Source of the DNA: Fasciolopsis buskii
Taxonomy: Eukaryota; Platyhelminthes; Trematoda; Plagiorchiida; Fasciolidae
Assembly: GCA_008360955.1 (NCBI GenBank)
Contig: LUCM01004167.1
Coordinates: 1-64,000, forward strand
DNA: 64,000 nt
Direction: 5' to 3'
The translations under genes and the position numbers were made by a program. Numbering within the stretch: the stretch's first letter is position 1; the number at the start of each line of letters is the position of its first letter. Below the pieces are notes generated by a model. That model made no database searches, was not told where the DNA came from, and saw only the letters and a program-made list of their open reading frames with translations. Below, piece after piece: positions 36,623 to 49,900 of the stretch.

Positions 36623-37105
36623 TGACTTTTCTCACCTCGTGCCTTCCATGTCGTGTTTACACATGTCTATCGTTTTTTGCTGCTCCCATTAATCAGCTCA
36701 GTCATAATGGATAATGAACTTTGCCTGTAGACAGTGCGCGATGTAATTTTCAAGTGGTGTACGATTTTTTTTCTGTCGTTATTTCTTTTTGTTCCTGCAA
36801 GTGTTAGTTTTCTAATGAACCTAACTGTGGTATAGTTGTCACATCGGGTGCTCTTCAATTATTGCCTTGGCAAGTCTGCTGATTTCTCATCCAATCCATG
36901 CACAGACTTTAGTTTGTTTTACAGTGCTGACGATCTCTCGTATAATCCGGAAGATGAACAGTCCACTTATTGTTTATCGAGACTGAACATCTTCGGTTGC
37001 ACTGTGTTCGCTCTTCACGTGTTCACAAAATTTATTTTTGTTGGACGGAAAGTTTGTAGTCGGTGATTGAAGTGTCTTTCGAATAAAGCACATGTGATGA
37101 AACCG
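36623..37105 (+). other. SND1 3' UTR
   Basis: From the TAA stop to about 20 bases past an AATAAA signal. AT-rich with no open frame of note. The end point is inferred. Confidence 0.7.
37082..37087 (+). promoter_or_regulatory. Polyadenylation signal of SND1
   Basis: Canonical AATAAA about 460 bases after the stop codon, the first such signal downstream in the plus strand, followed by a GT-rich stretch. Confidence 0.75.
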
Positions 37106-37534
37106 TGTCAGTTTTTGGTTTAGTGACTTTCTATACTCAACGTGAACGGGCCCTGAACCGCTGCCATTAAGACAACAAAGCACTTTGATAAAATCAACTG
37201 TTTGCCTCTGCGAGGCAAAACTAACACGAAGGTCTAATCACGTCAAAAATGCTGCTGCGTGACAAATCAGCAGGTGGGTGCTAAACAACTTTTCGTCTCC
37301 GAAAATGACGAGAGATGCCTAGTTCTGCGCACCTAACCATCAAACCCTCGTAGGGGTAGGTACACAACAGACTTTACCGGTTGAAAAGTAGATGAATGCG
37401 TGTGTAAATTGTCAGGATCTTGGGACAGCGGTAAAATATGCGAAGCTTTCTGCTATTGATCGCCTGAGCCAGAGAACTGCTAATCCAAACCACACTACCC
37501 GCTCATGGTCACCGTGCTGGATCGAGTGCATGTG

Positions 37535-38889
37535 ACAAAGTAGTCTCCTGGTCCTCCCAGTCGGGGTTGATCTGATTTAGCAGCTCAGTCGGAAAAACGA
37601 GTTGAAGAATAATTGGTCCAAGTATATGGGATTCCATACAGCGATAGCCCGCTGCCTTGCGGCCACGTTTTTGTCAGAACCACTTTGGTTGAGAACCCTA
37701 ATCGCTCTCTAGCTTAGCGACTGAACCCCCTAGCAGCACCCGCCCATCAGTTCGCATAAGTTACACACCTAGAAATAATTCCATACTGCATCGGTAGTCG
37801 CGCAGACTAACTAGGACCGCGCTGTCCACTGCATCGAACGGGGTGGGTAGTGATACGTATGCTACTGCTCGGAGCTCCCGCTTCTTTGTTCAACCTCTCT
37901 TCTGTCCCCAACCAAATCTCTTCCCGCTCTCCTTGCCCACAATGCCCCCATTGACAACACCCGATATTTGCAGCAGTTCATTGTCAAACAGTGGTAAGTA
38001 GTTTTCAGTCTGCTAACACACTCTCTCAAGCCTCGTCAGGCTCTGATTCAGCTTCTTCAATGTGCACACTCCCATGCAGGATAGCCGACAGGTGTCTTCA
38101 GTTCTGGCAGTGGACTCACTTTCGATTGATGTTTGCTGCATCAGGGTCAGAGTGGAGTAATTCAACTAACCGCGTCCAATGTCCCGTCAAGGAATTTCTT
38201 TCACACTTGGGAAGACGAAGCAGTTCAAGCTGTGGGCCAACGCGGTTTAGGAATAGTCTTAATTGAGATGGCTGAACGGCATCTTTTGGACTGGATTCCG
38301 GTTAACAGTCGCTTGTGCGCCGCGGGACTGCAGGGACTAGTCGGGGCCCAGAAGAATAGCAGTGTTAAGCACAGCTTACTTGTCAACTCGGCATATGCCG
38401 CAACAGACTGCAGCACTGACACGCAAAAAGACAAGTTCTACGACGAACTCGTTATTCTTGTTCAGAAGAGCAAAGGTTCCGACATTGTAATGATGGCTGG
38501 TGATTTTAATGCACAAGTTGGAGAACTTAGTGCATCAGAAGTCTATTTAGGTGGGCACTGGACCTTGCCTGCTCAGCTAGCAGAAAGGGGAAAGTTTTCT
38601 TCAATTTTGTGCGGGCCGTCATTTATTTCTGTCTACCACCAATTTCCGACACAGTTCTCACCAAACAGAGGCATGGCACTCACACTCGACGGGTAGTCTG
38701 AGTCAGATCAGTCATATAACAGTGAGCTACCGCTCGCACGGTTCTGTACAAAATTGTAGATCTTATTGGACCACATACGTTGAATCGGACTATGCTTTGG
38801 TTTTATGCGACCTTTGCTTCAGTTCAACGGCCATCGACGCAGTCCACAAACCCCATTAGCCATAGAAAGTCAGTCTGATTCAGCTGTTC
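37535..38889 (+). mobile_element. LINE family A, copy A4 (5' UTR and endonuclease)
   Basis: The 5' part (37,535-37,860) is near-identical to that of A2 at 17,235-17,560. The endonuclease frame at 38,133-38,696 reads QRGLGIVLIEMAERHLLDWI, SLLVNSAYAATDCSTDT and MMAGDFNAQVGELSASE. That frame is near-identical to the endonuclease of A1 on the other strand (16,320-15,940). The element stops abruptly at about 38,889 inside the connector, where repeat R3 starts through a shared CGC. Confidence 0.88.
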
Positions 38890-38890
38890 G

Positions 38891-39170
38891 CCGCATGCTC
38901 CGTATGCTGCCAACATTGGTCTGGAATCAGTTTAGCCATCTTAACTGACGACCAAAGATCGGCAAACGCCGTGGAGAATGCCAGGCATTTGCCTTCGTCC
39001 TCGCACTTTATTAGAAACAGCTGCGTTCGCATGACTTCCTTATCAAAGGCTGTTTGTGATGCACGGTCGTTCAGGAGTATTTCAACCGGCATCCAGGAGG
39101 AGCAGCCAAATGGGAACTTGGGAACACTCACTCCCAACCACAATGGGGCATTTTGAGGTACATGTCTATC
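38891..39170 (+). repeat. Interspersed repeat R3, copy 3 (partial)
   Basis: Near-identical to 50,126-50,405 (offset 11,235) and aligned to the right part of the copies at 23.7 and 26.8 kb. It lacks the left half of R3, which is present at the 49.7-kb copy, showing truncation at the junction with LINE A4. Confidence 0.8.
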
Positions 39171-39234
39171 ACGCCTTTGAGTTATCTGTTCTGCATATTG
39201 ATTAGTTAGTTTATTGAGTAACTAAGACCTAATT

Positions 39235-41975
39235 CATCATCATCATCATAGCTGACTGTTAAACAACAGGGCGAGCCCCATTGCCCGCGGCTTGTTTCTC
39301 TGAATTACATGTTGCCATGAAAAGGATGAATATGCAGTGGAAAGGGAGTGAAACTAGAGCCGGAGAAAGAAAAGAATGCCATAGAAGCCAGCATACGGAA
39401 CACAGTCTAACTATACAGACGCACTTTTTCAATCACTCTGATTTGACAGAAAATGATAACAGGGTTACCAATGTTCGCCGTTAGCTCCCATATCCTTCAG
39501 TGTCTCTAACCATCCAACTGACGGGTCTTATGGACTCCAGCCACGAGGACGTGAGACACCTACTTTAGCTAACTTCGATATACATTTTCTCATTCCACAT
39601 TGCCACGTCATTGGTTGACTTTCATTTGGCTTCCAGTCCGTGGGAGGTAGGTAAAATAGGTCACGGTCTAGTGAGTCAGTGTTCGCCATACGCAACATGT
39701 GATCAAATCAGCGTAGTCTACTAAGCTTCATAAGATGAGACAAGGTATTCTCTGAATTGGCACCTAATACTAGATTCCTAGCCTCCACATTACTCACCTG
39801 GTCACTCCATCCAAACCTTGCCACGCAACGAAGACATCGGTGACAAACATCGTGCAACCTGCACGTCTTGCAACTGTGCGACAGAACGCAGCACACCATG
39901 CCAACTTCTAAACTTCGGGAAAATATCAGGCCAACGCCGCAAGCGCCTCACTTCAGCGTATTCCGCTCGAACTCTGGATTTACGCGCGCTAATCTCTACT
40001 GCTGTGCTGCCATCCTTCGTTACAGTTGTCAAGGTAAGTGAAACAGTCGACAGTCCTTAGTTCCTCTCCATCCAGTATCAACTTCGGGACTGCTGTTGTT
40101 CACTCTTGTAACAGCACTTCACGCTTTGATGGCACAAACCACATGCCAAACCGAACTGCAGACCTCGGGAGTCCGTCTAGCGTACGCTGCATATCTTCCA
40201 TAGATTTGAACAGACACGAGGTTGTTCGCGTGATCTAGTTCACGTAACTTCTCACCACTTCCCAGTTCGACACGTAATCTTGAAAATTTAAAGCAGCTCT
40301 CGCAAAGCAGTGTCAAACGGCTGAGCCTTTGTCATTTCCTATGAAAGGACTGTTCTCTTTGCGTGCGGCTTCGCTAACCGGAGTTCGCCGACCACCGTTG
40401 TCGACTACAAGCCTTAACAACCTTTGACTATTACCTGAACCTGCTGATATTTCTTCGGCTATCTCGACCCGTGTGTTTTCATGCTCAATCTTGAGGCCTA
40501 ACGTCACTTGACGCTGTAGATTACATCACCTCTTATACGCCCGCTTGCAGTTAAGTAGCTGGCAGTTTTGTATCATTAGACGGCGAAATGCATTGTCTTT
40601 AATGAACATTGGGTTTAGTTCAACAGGCGAAACCTGCTGTCAGATGCAGTCGCCGGTTGATTTGGTTCCGCTGCTCATCTGCATTGTGACTCGTCTAAGT
40701 CTTTTAGACGTCTGGTATTTTCGGTTCCTGACTGTTGCGAACTGCCACAGCAGACAAACGTTCTACGGTCAACCGGGTTTACGATCTGAGTAGATGACCG
40801 CTGAACTGCATCGAAACTAGCCCGTGGTCGGACTCTACGTGTGTGAACCAGTACGGTCTACAGTTCTGGTTAGGACCGCATCAACGGAAGGGCGCTGCGA
40901 TGTAGTCGATCAGACCCAGACCATCGGTCGAGGTAGAACCCCATGTGGTTGTCCGATGTGAAACGTGTGGGTAATGTATTCTAGACAGGAGTAAACGGTT
41001 GTCCGCACAAAACCGTCTGCCTTCACCCCTTGCCAGTGCAGTGGGCGTGCAAGGCGCAACGACCACCTAAACAGGCTTCTGGCGCACTGTTTTCTATTTG
41101 TGCCTTCAAAAAACGGCCTATCACTGCAATGTCAGACCCTTCGCTCTTGCGAACATGAGTGACGTGGTCGTCAAAAAACTCATCCTTGTGTCATTTCTAA
41201 GATGCGTATGCCTAGAAGACAAACAAGCTGCGCTTAACGCAGTCATCCTTTTGCACGCGGACTGATCCATGCAGTCTTGCGGCACACAAACGACTGTCTA
41301 AAAGGTCTGCTTAGATGTTGTCACAGTCCTGTTTATGCACTGCGCTGACTCACAGCTTGAACTGCTTCGTCTCTCGAGGTGCCTACGAAAATCCCGGCGG
41401 GATATTATGCGTAGTTGAATTACTCTACTGGGATCCCGAGTTTGCGTTTGACCGACGCAGGAGACATCATCAGCCAGGTAGTCCACCGTCACCGCCAGGC
41501 TTGCCTGTTGAGCAGCTTGGATGGGAGTGCGCACATTGATAGACAGAACGGGAAGAGATATAGGTTGAATGAGAACTCTGAGCAGCAGCATATTTATCAC
41601 TACCAACCGCACTCGATGCAATGAATACTGCTAGGTAGTTCAATCGCTAAGCTCGAGGACGATCAGGACTCTCAAACAAAGCCTTTAGTTTTAACAAAAT
41701 GTGTTCAGGGAAGCAGGGGAAGGTGTCCCAATGGAAGTTAATCTGCTTGGATCAATTATGGTTCCACTCAAGTTTCCGAATGAGTAACCAAATCAGATAA
41801 ACCCCTACCCTAGAAGACCGGGAGACTAATTCATCATGCCTCTAACCATTGACCTTCAAGGCATGACTGAATCTTCAGCTTGAGACAAGCCATCCTGTGT
41901 AGCTCGCTGGGCCATGCAGGCACACAACCTGTCACGCCGCGTTAAGGCGCGGTTTCGTTGTAACTGCGAGAAATC
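39235..41975 (-). mobile_element. LINE family A, composite copy A5'/A6
   Basis: Minus-strand element with a 3' tail of ATC repeats (39,235-39,252). From 39,253 to 40,271 it is near-identical to 50,488-51,506 (RT C-terminus; [20 protein letters not shown] near 39,800-39,740). From 40,272 to 41,975 it changes to a more diverged LINE A sequence: connector GSGNSQRLLRLV near 40,430, endonuclease end RFCADNRLLLSRIHYPHVSH near 41,010-40,950, and 5' endonuclease codons PIQAAQQASLAVTVDYLADD at 41,530-41,470. The RT centre is missing at the change-over point. Non-functional. Confidence 0.82.
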
Positions 41976-42129
41976 TTATAACAGATGGACCTTCCATGGA
42001 TCCACGACCTGACTGTCCCGGTCACGATCGCGCATCTTTGTGGTGCTGACTCTTGTTGATGTATGCCAGCAAGATGCATTTCACCTTTCCAGTCATTCTA
42101 CATGAACATTCGAAACGAAGCCCGCGGAT

Positions 42130-43408
42130 AAGATGACCTTTCACCAGAGTTGTCGAGGTCGCTGCCTTTCACTTATCCTTTTCAATTTTGTAATTCTAGT
42201 GTGGGAAATATACCCAGTATCGTATCAAGGACACCAATCAGGCGATGAAATCTGTGCTTCGCGTCTTTCTAAACTATTCGTCGGCATTCGGTTCTGTCCC
42301 ACGGTCTCTTCTACTTCACAAGCTGGAAAAATTTGGTTCTTCCAGGCCTTTATTAGCGTAGCTGTCTGGTTACTTAACTAACCGAACCCAATGCAGACGA
42401 ATGGGCGGCAAAAATTCAAAAGTGCTTTAGGGCGCTGTTCTTTTGCCGTACCTCTTCTCTACTTACATCAGCGACTTACCAACTGGCACCCTCTGTCATC
42501 TGTTTAAGTATGGTGATGATTTTGCCCTCTCTCAAACTGTTTCGAGTAACGATGACTGACAAGAATTCCCCAACAACTTATCTTCATCTACGATTTTTTT
42601 CTGCACAAGCTGGTCTAAATCTCAACACATCTAAATAGTTCGAATGTCTGTCCTCTCTCCCTCGGTCAGCCTACCCATCCGAAACCTCCTCCATCAACTC
42701 AGAAACACTTACCAGGGTTGATTCTGTCAAATATTTAGTAGTTACTATTGATAAGAATCTGAAATGGACTTGTAACGTTTCCACCTGTGTAAAGAACCTC
42801 CGATGATTTTCAACTCAAATCAGGAAGCTTCGACATTACAAGGTGAAACAAAGCACCATCTCCCGGTTTGTATACCAATACGTTTTTCCAATCCTTCTTT
42901 ACAGTTCTCTTGTCATTTTTCCAGGTTTACCTAGAAATGACTTTAAAATTCTTCGCCGGGGCTATCAATTATTAGCCACATGTCTATCATACCAATAACG
43001 GAGTAGTCCTTCAATCTATGTGACTAGCACTTATCGACATGTGAAAAATTTGCTTACGAAATTCTCTCAGTTCCCATGCATCCTCTGCACAACAGTCTTT
43101 CAAAGTGCCGCTCTCATGTTTCAACACGATCTACTTTTCGTTCCATATATTCTAGATCTAATATCTGTAGGAACTCTGCCGTTCCATATTTAGCACGCAT
43201 CTTGACAAACCGTGACCGTGTTGCAGCCGATTTCCTGAGCAACCTATCACAATGTGCTATGATTATTTCTCGATGACTGTTTCCCCATTTTTACAAGGTG
43301 ATGAGTTTAAATTCTTTTTTTACCTGTTTTAACTTTTACCCTCACGTTTTTTGACTGAAATGCGACATCATTTTTTGTACGCAAAAGTCTATACAATACA
43401 ATACAATT
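42130..43408 (+). mobile_element. CR1-like LINE, RT 3' half (LINE G)
   Basis: Plus-strand frames read the RT fingers and palm near 42,260-42,360 (SVPRSLLLHKLEKFG-like). FSTYISDLPTGTLCHLFKY follows near 42,450-42,510, with the catalytic YADD degraded to YGDD. Next come VKYLVVTIDKNLKWTCNVS near 42,727-42,780 and KVKQSTISRFVYQYVFPILL near 42,840-42,900. The C-terminal block is at 43,076-43,276 with NSAVPYLARILTNRD. It ends in an ATACA repeat (43,391-43,407), a typical short tandem 3' tail. It carries stops and frameshifts. It resembles the element at the right window edge. Confidence 0.85.
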
Positions 43409-43975
43409 TATGTGCGATGTAGGATCGTTGTATGGCAGGTTTACATACCGAATCCTATAACGTTTTAATATATGATAGAAAACGGTCCTGCGCGACTGAT
43501 TTTTACCAAGGGCTAACGGAGTTCCGCGGGAAAATAAGTTGCCCTTGAATTAACTCTGCTGAAGAACAGCGGAGTACCGGTTAGTTGATACTCGCTACGC
43601 GGGAAACGCCGCGGTGACCACTCCAGAAAGGGGCTGGACAAAAACCACAGTTGAAAAATCATTTTTAGCAATTATTCTATTATGCATAAGGTTGTGTACC
43701 AAATATATCGATAAAAAGTGCATGGTCATTGTTACAGAAATAAAAATCAGAAATGATAACAACTAAATTTTCTGGGTCGAGAAAGCTGATCATAATAATT
43801 GGTTGACAGTATACGCGTTCTTAAAAAAACATTATGAATGATTTTTGAATAAGAAGCGAATAAAGAACAGACGTCTCCAAGATCACGAAATTATAGTCCC
43901 GCTTGGAACCATTAGTTTCTTTGGCTGCGACTGAAATGCAGCCAAGCTTTTTCTGCATTTGTGAATCTTACCTAC

Positions 43976-43981
43976 TTTATT
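43976..43981 (-). promoter_or_regulatory. AATAAA overlapping the LIN-7 stop codon
   Basis: The end of the LIN-7 coding exon reads CAACAATAAAG on the minus strand, so a canonical polyA hexamer overlaps the TAA stop. A GTAAGA donor-like sequence follows 6 bases later. Either the 3' UTR is extremely short, or it continues through another splice. The sequence alone does not decide. Confidence 0.4.
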
Positions 43982-46900
43982 GTTGTCTTCGACGGGCTTT
44001 TTGTTTATCAAAGCGAGCTTCCATTTCTTCGAGAATGCGAGGTGTGTAACGCACCACCAGTTTAACGGTTCCTGGTAGGGAGTGGAAAACGGACAAAAGG
44101 GAACTCCTGTTTTGTAGACAGAAATAATTGTAAAAGAATACTTCATGAAACGGAGCCCCAAGCGTGCATCACTTCGTGGGACTCACACAGTCCTTATTAG
44201 CTTGTCTTTACCTTTAAGGAACTAACAAAGGCCTGGTGCTAACACCGTTCAATAAACGCGGAAGTCGCCTCAGAAATCTGACAGGTTTGGGCGTAGAAAC
44301 TAAGAAGATATCGACCAGCGACGTAGCGATGCTCATACTATTGCTAAGACGAGGCGCAAACATCAACTACGATGAGGAATACACATCAACAGAGATTAAA
44401 TGCATGATAACAGATATCATCTCAGTTCGCGGAGGACGCACTAATTTCATCAGATTAGGATGACCAATTAATGCGCATGCTCACAACTAGTGCTCCTCAG
44501 TGTACTGAGTTCTGAGCATTCATAATCCAGGTGCTGCCATCAGTCGTCACACAAATCTCGACGCAGGTGGAAGGGTCAACAGCTGCTAGTTTATCGTCAA
44601 AGGAGCTAACAAATATTGACTATGACGCGAATGATCTTCACGTAACAGTGTAGCCTTTCTTCGATACGGACCACAGATTTGTATTTTCGCCTGAGTGGCG
44701 CCTCTTGTAGACCCTGATTTTCGACCGAGGAGCTGCAGCTTGGTACTGTTAGGTCTGATGTAAGCCGATAGCTGAATAGGATCACGTCCGGCAATCGCTG
44801 CTGCGCTTCGTTTTTTTTCTATTACGCTCCAGCCGTAAAAGTGGGTAGAATGTAGATGGTTTCGTAAAAGGCCGATGCAACTGAAATTTTGCACTGTTAA
44901 GATTGAAGAGGGTTATAAGAACGGATGCTGTCGTAGCCATGAAAAACTGGCTGACTATCTTCAACTACTAACTTTGGCTGGTACGGTTTTCTTGGTTGAA
45001 GAGTGCTTAACTAATAATAACTAACGTTAGTTTGTCACTCATCGCAGTGCGAAGGAATGTCATAATTCAGAAGTAGGCGCTTAATCAGTTTCTGAACGTC
45101 ACCTTTCACAAGACTTGATGCGATACACTTTATTATGTTGGACTAAGAATTGGCGAATTATGAAGAGACATCCATTAAACCAGGCATAATCGCTAAAGTG
45201 TACTTAACAGCTAGCTCATAGCGCACGTGTATTTATGAGGAGTAGGCGTAATCAACTGGTGATGAGGGCACAAATTCTCTTCATAAAGTAGGGAGTGAAT
45301 TTCGCCCGACTGATGTGTCGGAAGACTTTGAAGCGCCCAAAATGTTGGGCTTCTAATTTCAGTGAGTTGGATGCGTAAGTTATCAAAATCGACACGCTAT
45401 CTGAGTTTTATCAGTAGCGATGCGAGACCGAACCAAAACCCTCGAATATTTGTGTATTAATCTCATCGTCTTCTTGTACAAGGAATCTGTAACAAAGACG
45501 CTGTAGCTTGACTTCCTATGACAAAAACCTTCAACTGTTGATATCAAAAGTCCATTAATACCTTTGACCCAAATAGTACCAAGGATAACCCGAATTAAGG
45601 ACTTGTTTTACGTGCATTTTAGGGTAAGTGTGGTAGAGGAAGCAGAAGCTTCTTGCACCGCTGCGCATTGTAGGTCTTTTTGGACATTTTACAACGCGAA
45701 CGGTCACCGTTTTCTGTCAGGTAACTTCATGATTGCGTCTTTGTCGTTTTCTAAAGCTTACCGGTGTCCCGTTAGGTTCTTGATGAAATTCTAATGGATA
45801 TAGCGTTTTTAACCATTGGGACGCAAGTCAGGTCACATGTCCCTTCATGCGTCTCTTCACTTAGGAACAACTCTCGTGCGGACTGTTAGAAAGTCTAACC
45901 TTGTGGCACCTTGTTCAGTTCTATTTCTTCACATTTCGCAGTCATGCTCACCGGCTGTCTCACAGCGCTGTAACCCATAGAGCCTGTGGTATGCTCCGTC
46001 TACATACTCATGCTCCATGGATCCCGCATATAACGATCTAAAATAGAAGCGCTAATATAACGAAGGGATTTCTGAGTTAGAATATACGTATCTCAGGTAT
46101 TAAGGCTTGAGCGAATTCAGTATGCAAAACAGTTCATAGAAGAAACTTTCAAGCAGGATGTCGATAGAATATTTGCTGGTGTTGTTAACTGTAATTTTTT
46201 CTAAGATTTTTGTTTTTATATCCATCAGCTACGTTTACCTAATTTATCCGGTGTGACCGTAAAACAACGCGGGTGTGAAAAAGAACAAGCGGAGTAGCGT
46301 ACATCGGTGGCAACAAGAAAAGTAGGATATTTTGGCGGAATACGAAAATCCGCAAGTGCGCTACGGGAATGCTCTATCTAAAATGAAATACTTGCCCATC
46401 GTTTCAGTGGATACTTTATTCTATACTAAATATACACGAAAGTGTTGAAAGTATCTCACCTTTCGCTAGTTTCAACAGTTCCACAGCTCGTTCGTGATGT
46501 TCACTTTCCACAGAAATCCCATTAACAGACAGTAATTGATCACCCCGTTTAAGACCACCGTGCCGGTCGGCAACACCTCCGGGGATAATCCGACTGATGT
46601 AAATTGGAGAATTCTGTTCTTTCCCACCCATCACGTTAAATCCTAGTCCTTCGTCGGTCTTTGGAAGTTCTACCACACGTGGATGAGCGTGACCTTCGCT
46701 CGCAGCAAACGCAGCCACAGTAGCCTTGGCAGTAGCGCTGGCTTTGACCTATTAAATAGGCGGAAGAAATACGGGTACAAAATAGACGTCGCCAACAAAA
46801 CACCAAGAAAATTAGTTGCACAGATAAAACAATGAAAATCAGTCCCTAAGTGGACGATAATGTTATTCAGTCCAGTTAATGAACTAACACAGTTGCCGCG

Positions 46901-49900
46901 GGTACTGGGTGAACAGTAGCATGGATAACGGATTAGACATCTCAGTAACATTAGTCTTCCGTCCTTCTCTGGTGAGTTGTCAGAAATGGAGAGAAATGCA
47001 GCGGTTAGTGGGGCTTGCTTTACTGTGTAACGCTGAACGATGATGTTGATGATGCCGTCACCACGTTGCTTCTTCCAGCTTTGTTCAGCACGTGCGAGAA
47101 AAGCACGATAAGGTAGACAATGGGCAGGCAGAAAAGTGACTAGCGGATCTGGATTTGCATTGGTCTTTTCGGCGCTGGACGTTTAATCCACTTGAATATT
47201 GCTGTGATCCTGTCATTGTCACGAAAGTATTCTCTCAACGAGCTGTTACGTATAACAACTGTCAGGTCGATAGCTGATACGATACCAACAGCCAGTTGTC
47301 ACCAATTTTGCATTGCTCCAAAACCGACATTAAAATGAATAACATTTTGGTTGATAAATGATCCATAATCCATCATTTAACAGTCCTCATTTTTCTTCTC
47401 AGCGACAATTACAAACAGTAATCATGTGCGTGTATGCATCTATATCCTGTGCCACATTATCGTGAACGAAAGCATCTTAGCCACTTCGGTCATAGGGGAC
47501 TGGTGTTTCTCCTCTTAGAATCCACTCCATGGAAGCAGTTGGTGTTTTGGCTGTCCTTTATCTTTGACGGAGCATTCTGGATCTACCGTTACATCTTCCT
47601 TCTAGCTATCCTAAAGGCAGTATCCGGGGCGTTCCGCTTCATAAAAACATTTGTACCGTGTGGCAACAAACGGTTGACGTGTCATTACATTACCAGCAAC
47701 CATGCCGTCGAGTTTACTGTCGGTTCATGACGTTCGGCCGTTTACTCCAGCTTATTTCCATTACAACGGTCTTCGACAAAGGAGTACACAATGTCACGCC
47801 TATACTCTCCGGGCGAGTTGCCACTCACATTCACTGGAGATTGCGGGTGACGTAAGTAAGTATGAAACGCTGGGAGCTTGATTCTAGTGAATGGGACAAG
47901 CCCCATAGCCGCTTCAGCCTACTGCCCGGGGGGGGGGAACCTGAAAAGGAACCTGCAACCATGACCCTGAAACCTGAAGTAGCAGAGAAGCGTACACGTA
48001 ATTGTCAGGTCAGGTGCGGTGAAAAGCCGGGAAACAGCGGAGCGCACCTACCACCAAAATGACCGGTGGGTCTGGGGTTCAAATCCTTGGCCTTTTGGAG
48101 TGGCACACTTAATCCATTGGAATACCACTGGTACGGTTGGAGAAAATCAGTTTTGGATTAACTAGGCTGCCTTAGATGTTTTTATCAGTCTAAACATGCT
48201 TTAACTTAGTTTAGCTCACGTTACAGAAGACAGAATTTGGTTATCGTCAATAATCTGCACATAATTTCTCAATAACTCGTATTCGACCAAGACATGCATG
48301 ATTATCAGATTCAGCTCAAGAGTTCGGTCTAGTTCGATTTGATGCCAGGGCATGTCGGCAAAGGGCCTGACCGCCTAGGTTCTTTCAATAGCGATCACTG
48401 CGCAGGGAGTGTTTCAACATTTGGGAGCCCAGGAGTCCCTTCGAGTTGCTGTAATCAAGTAACCTTCAGACCTTGTCCAGTTCTACAACATTTGCCTCAT
48501 TTAGTAATCACATTTCTTGGATATCCTTCTCCAAAGACAATAAGGAAGGTTACATAAAGTGCTAACAAACCGACGAATAGAAAAAGGATTTGGATAGAAG
48601 AAGCAAGTGTCTCGCTCAGTCACTCCTTTAACCAAAACTCCCCGCCAATATCTTGAGTAAATTCTCTCTTAACTCCACTGATTTAGCATGCACAATTTCA
48701 TCTTGAAAAGTACCCTATCCGTTTACTACTCTTACCACCAACAAGTGGCTTTGGATCTGTTCCCACTCTTTTCTATAAGTATTTCGTAGCCTATCAGACT
48801 GCCGTTGTCCGACACCCCATAAAGATTAATTCCGTATTGTGCAGTTCCGACGAAACCTCTGAATATCTTGAGGACTTCTACAAAGTTTCTTTTTCTCTTT
48901 GTTCCTGGAGATAACACCCGCCTGTTGCAGCCATTTGTCATAGATCGGCTCCTTATACACTTCCGACCACCACATAAATCATCATTGTATCTGTTTTAAG
49001 ATTTTAATATCTTTCACTGGGTAGTCTCCACACCTGGGATCAGTGTTCTATGTCGTTTTTGACAAAGTCCTTGTACAGTAGAAGTAGAAAGTCCGGTTCT
49101 CCGGAATTAACCGGCCTTTTAATTGGTGCTTTGCCTTCTGTGCCGTTTTCTGCTGCAAGCTGGGTTCGAATTTAGCATTAATCGTCACCTGTAGTTTACG
49201 GTCATCGGCAACCTGTACCAGCTGTTTGGCTTTCTGGTAGATACATCTAGCAAACGGGCTGTATCTTGTCATCGTGTTGAGAGGAAGGCCCCATATCACT
49301 GCCCATTGGTGGGTCTTATCCGGATCCCGCGGAATAGCTTCTGCGTCCGATGCATTTATAACATGCAAAAAATTGGAGCATGCGTTTTCTAACCGATTCA
49401 TGAAGTGGTTGTTGCTCACCGGAAGCAACACGCGCCATAGAACGATTCGTTGATACACTCTGCCTCTTTCTGATAGTTTTTTTCTAATGGAACTGAACGA
49501 AGCTCAAACATAAATCCGCCAAAAGCAGGGAGTATTTCATTAGTTCATCTCACAATAACGATGATGCACAAGCCCCTGCCCCACGAAGCCAAGGGAATAA
49601 GTAGGGTAGGGTGTGCATTTGGAGCTAACATGATAAGTCAGGGAGATTTGGAACCCCAGTCTCAGCACATTGCATCCCATCGTGATCGGTTGTGACGTAG
49701 ACCCAATCTGAGGAGTGCAACAACTACATTATACTTGTATATTTTACACAAGTCTGTGTGCAGCACAGGTGCCACTGCAGCCATGACGAAGAAGGAAACC
49801 AGAGATTGAGAAGGCGGAAGGAAAAAGAAATCGTTTGGTATTCATCACATACGATGACTGTTCCACCCCCCACCGCTCTAGTTGCCCATCAAGAAAAATA

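Noticed and set aside
43883..44161. 92-codon minus-strand open frame
   Set aside because: It is a shadow in another frame over the LIN-7 C-terminal exon (44,071-43,977).
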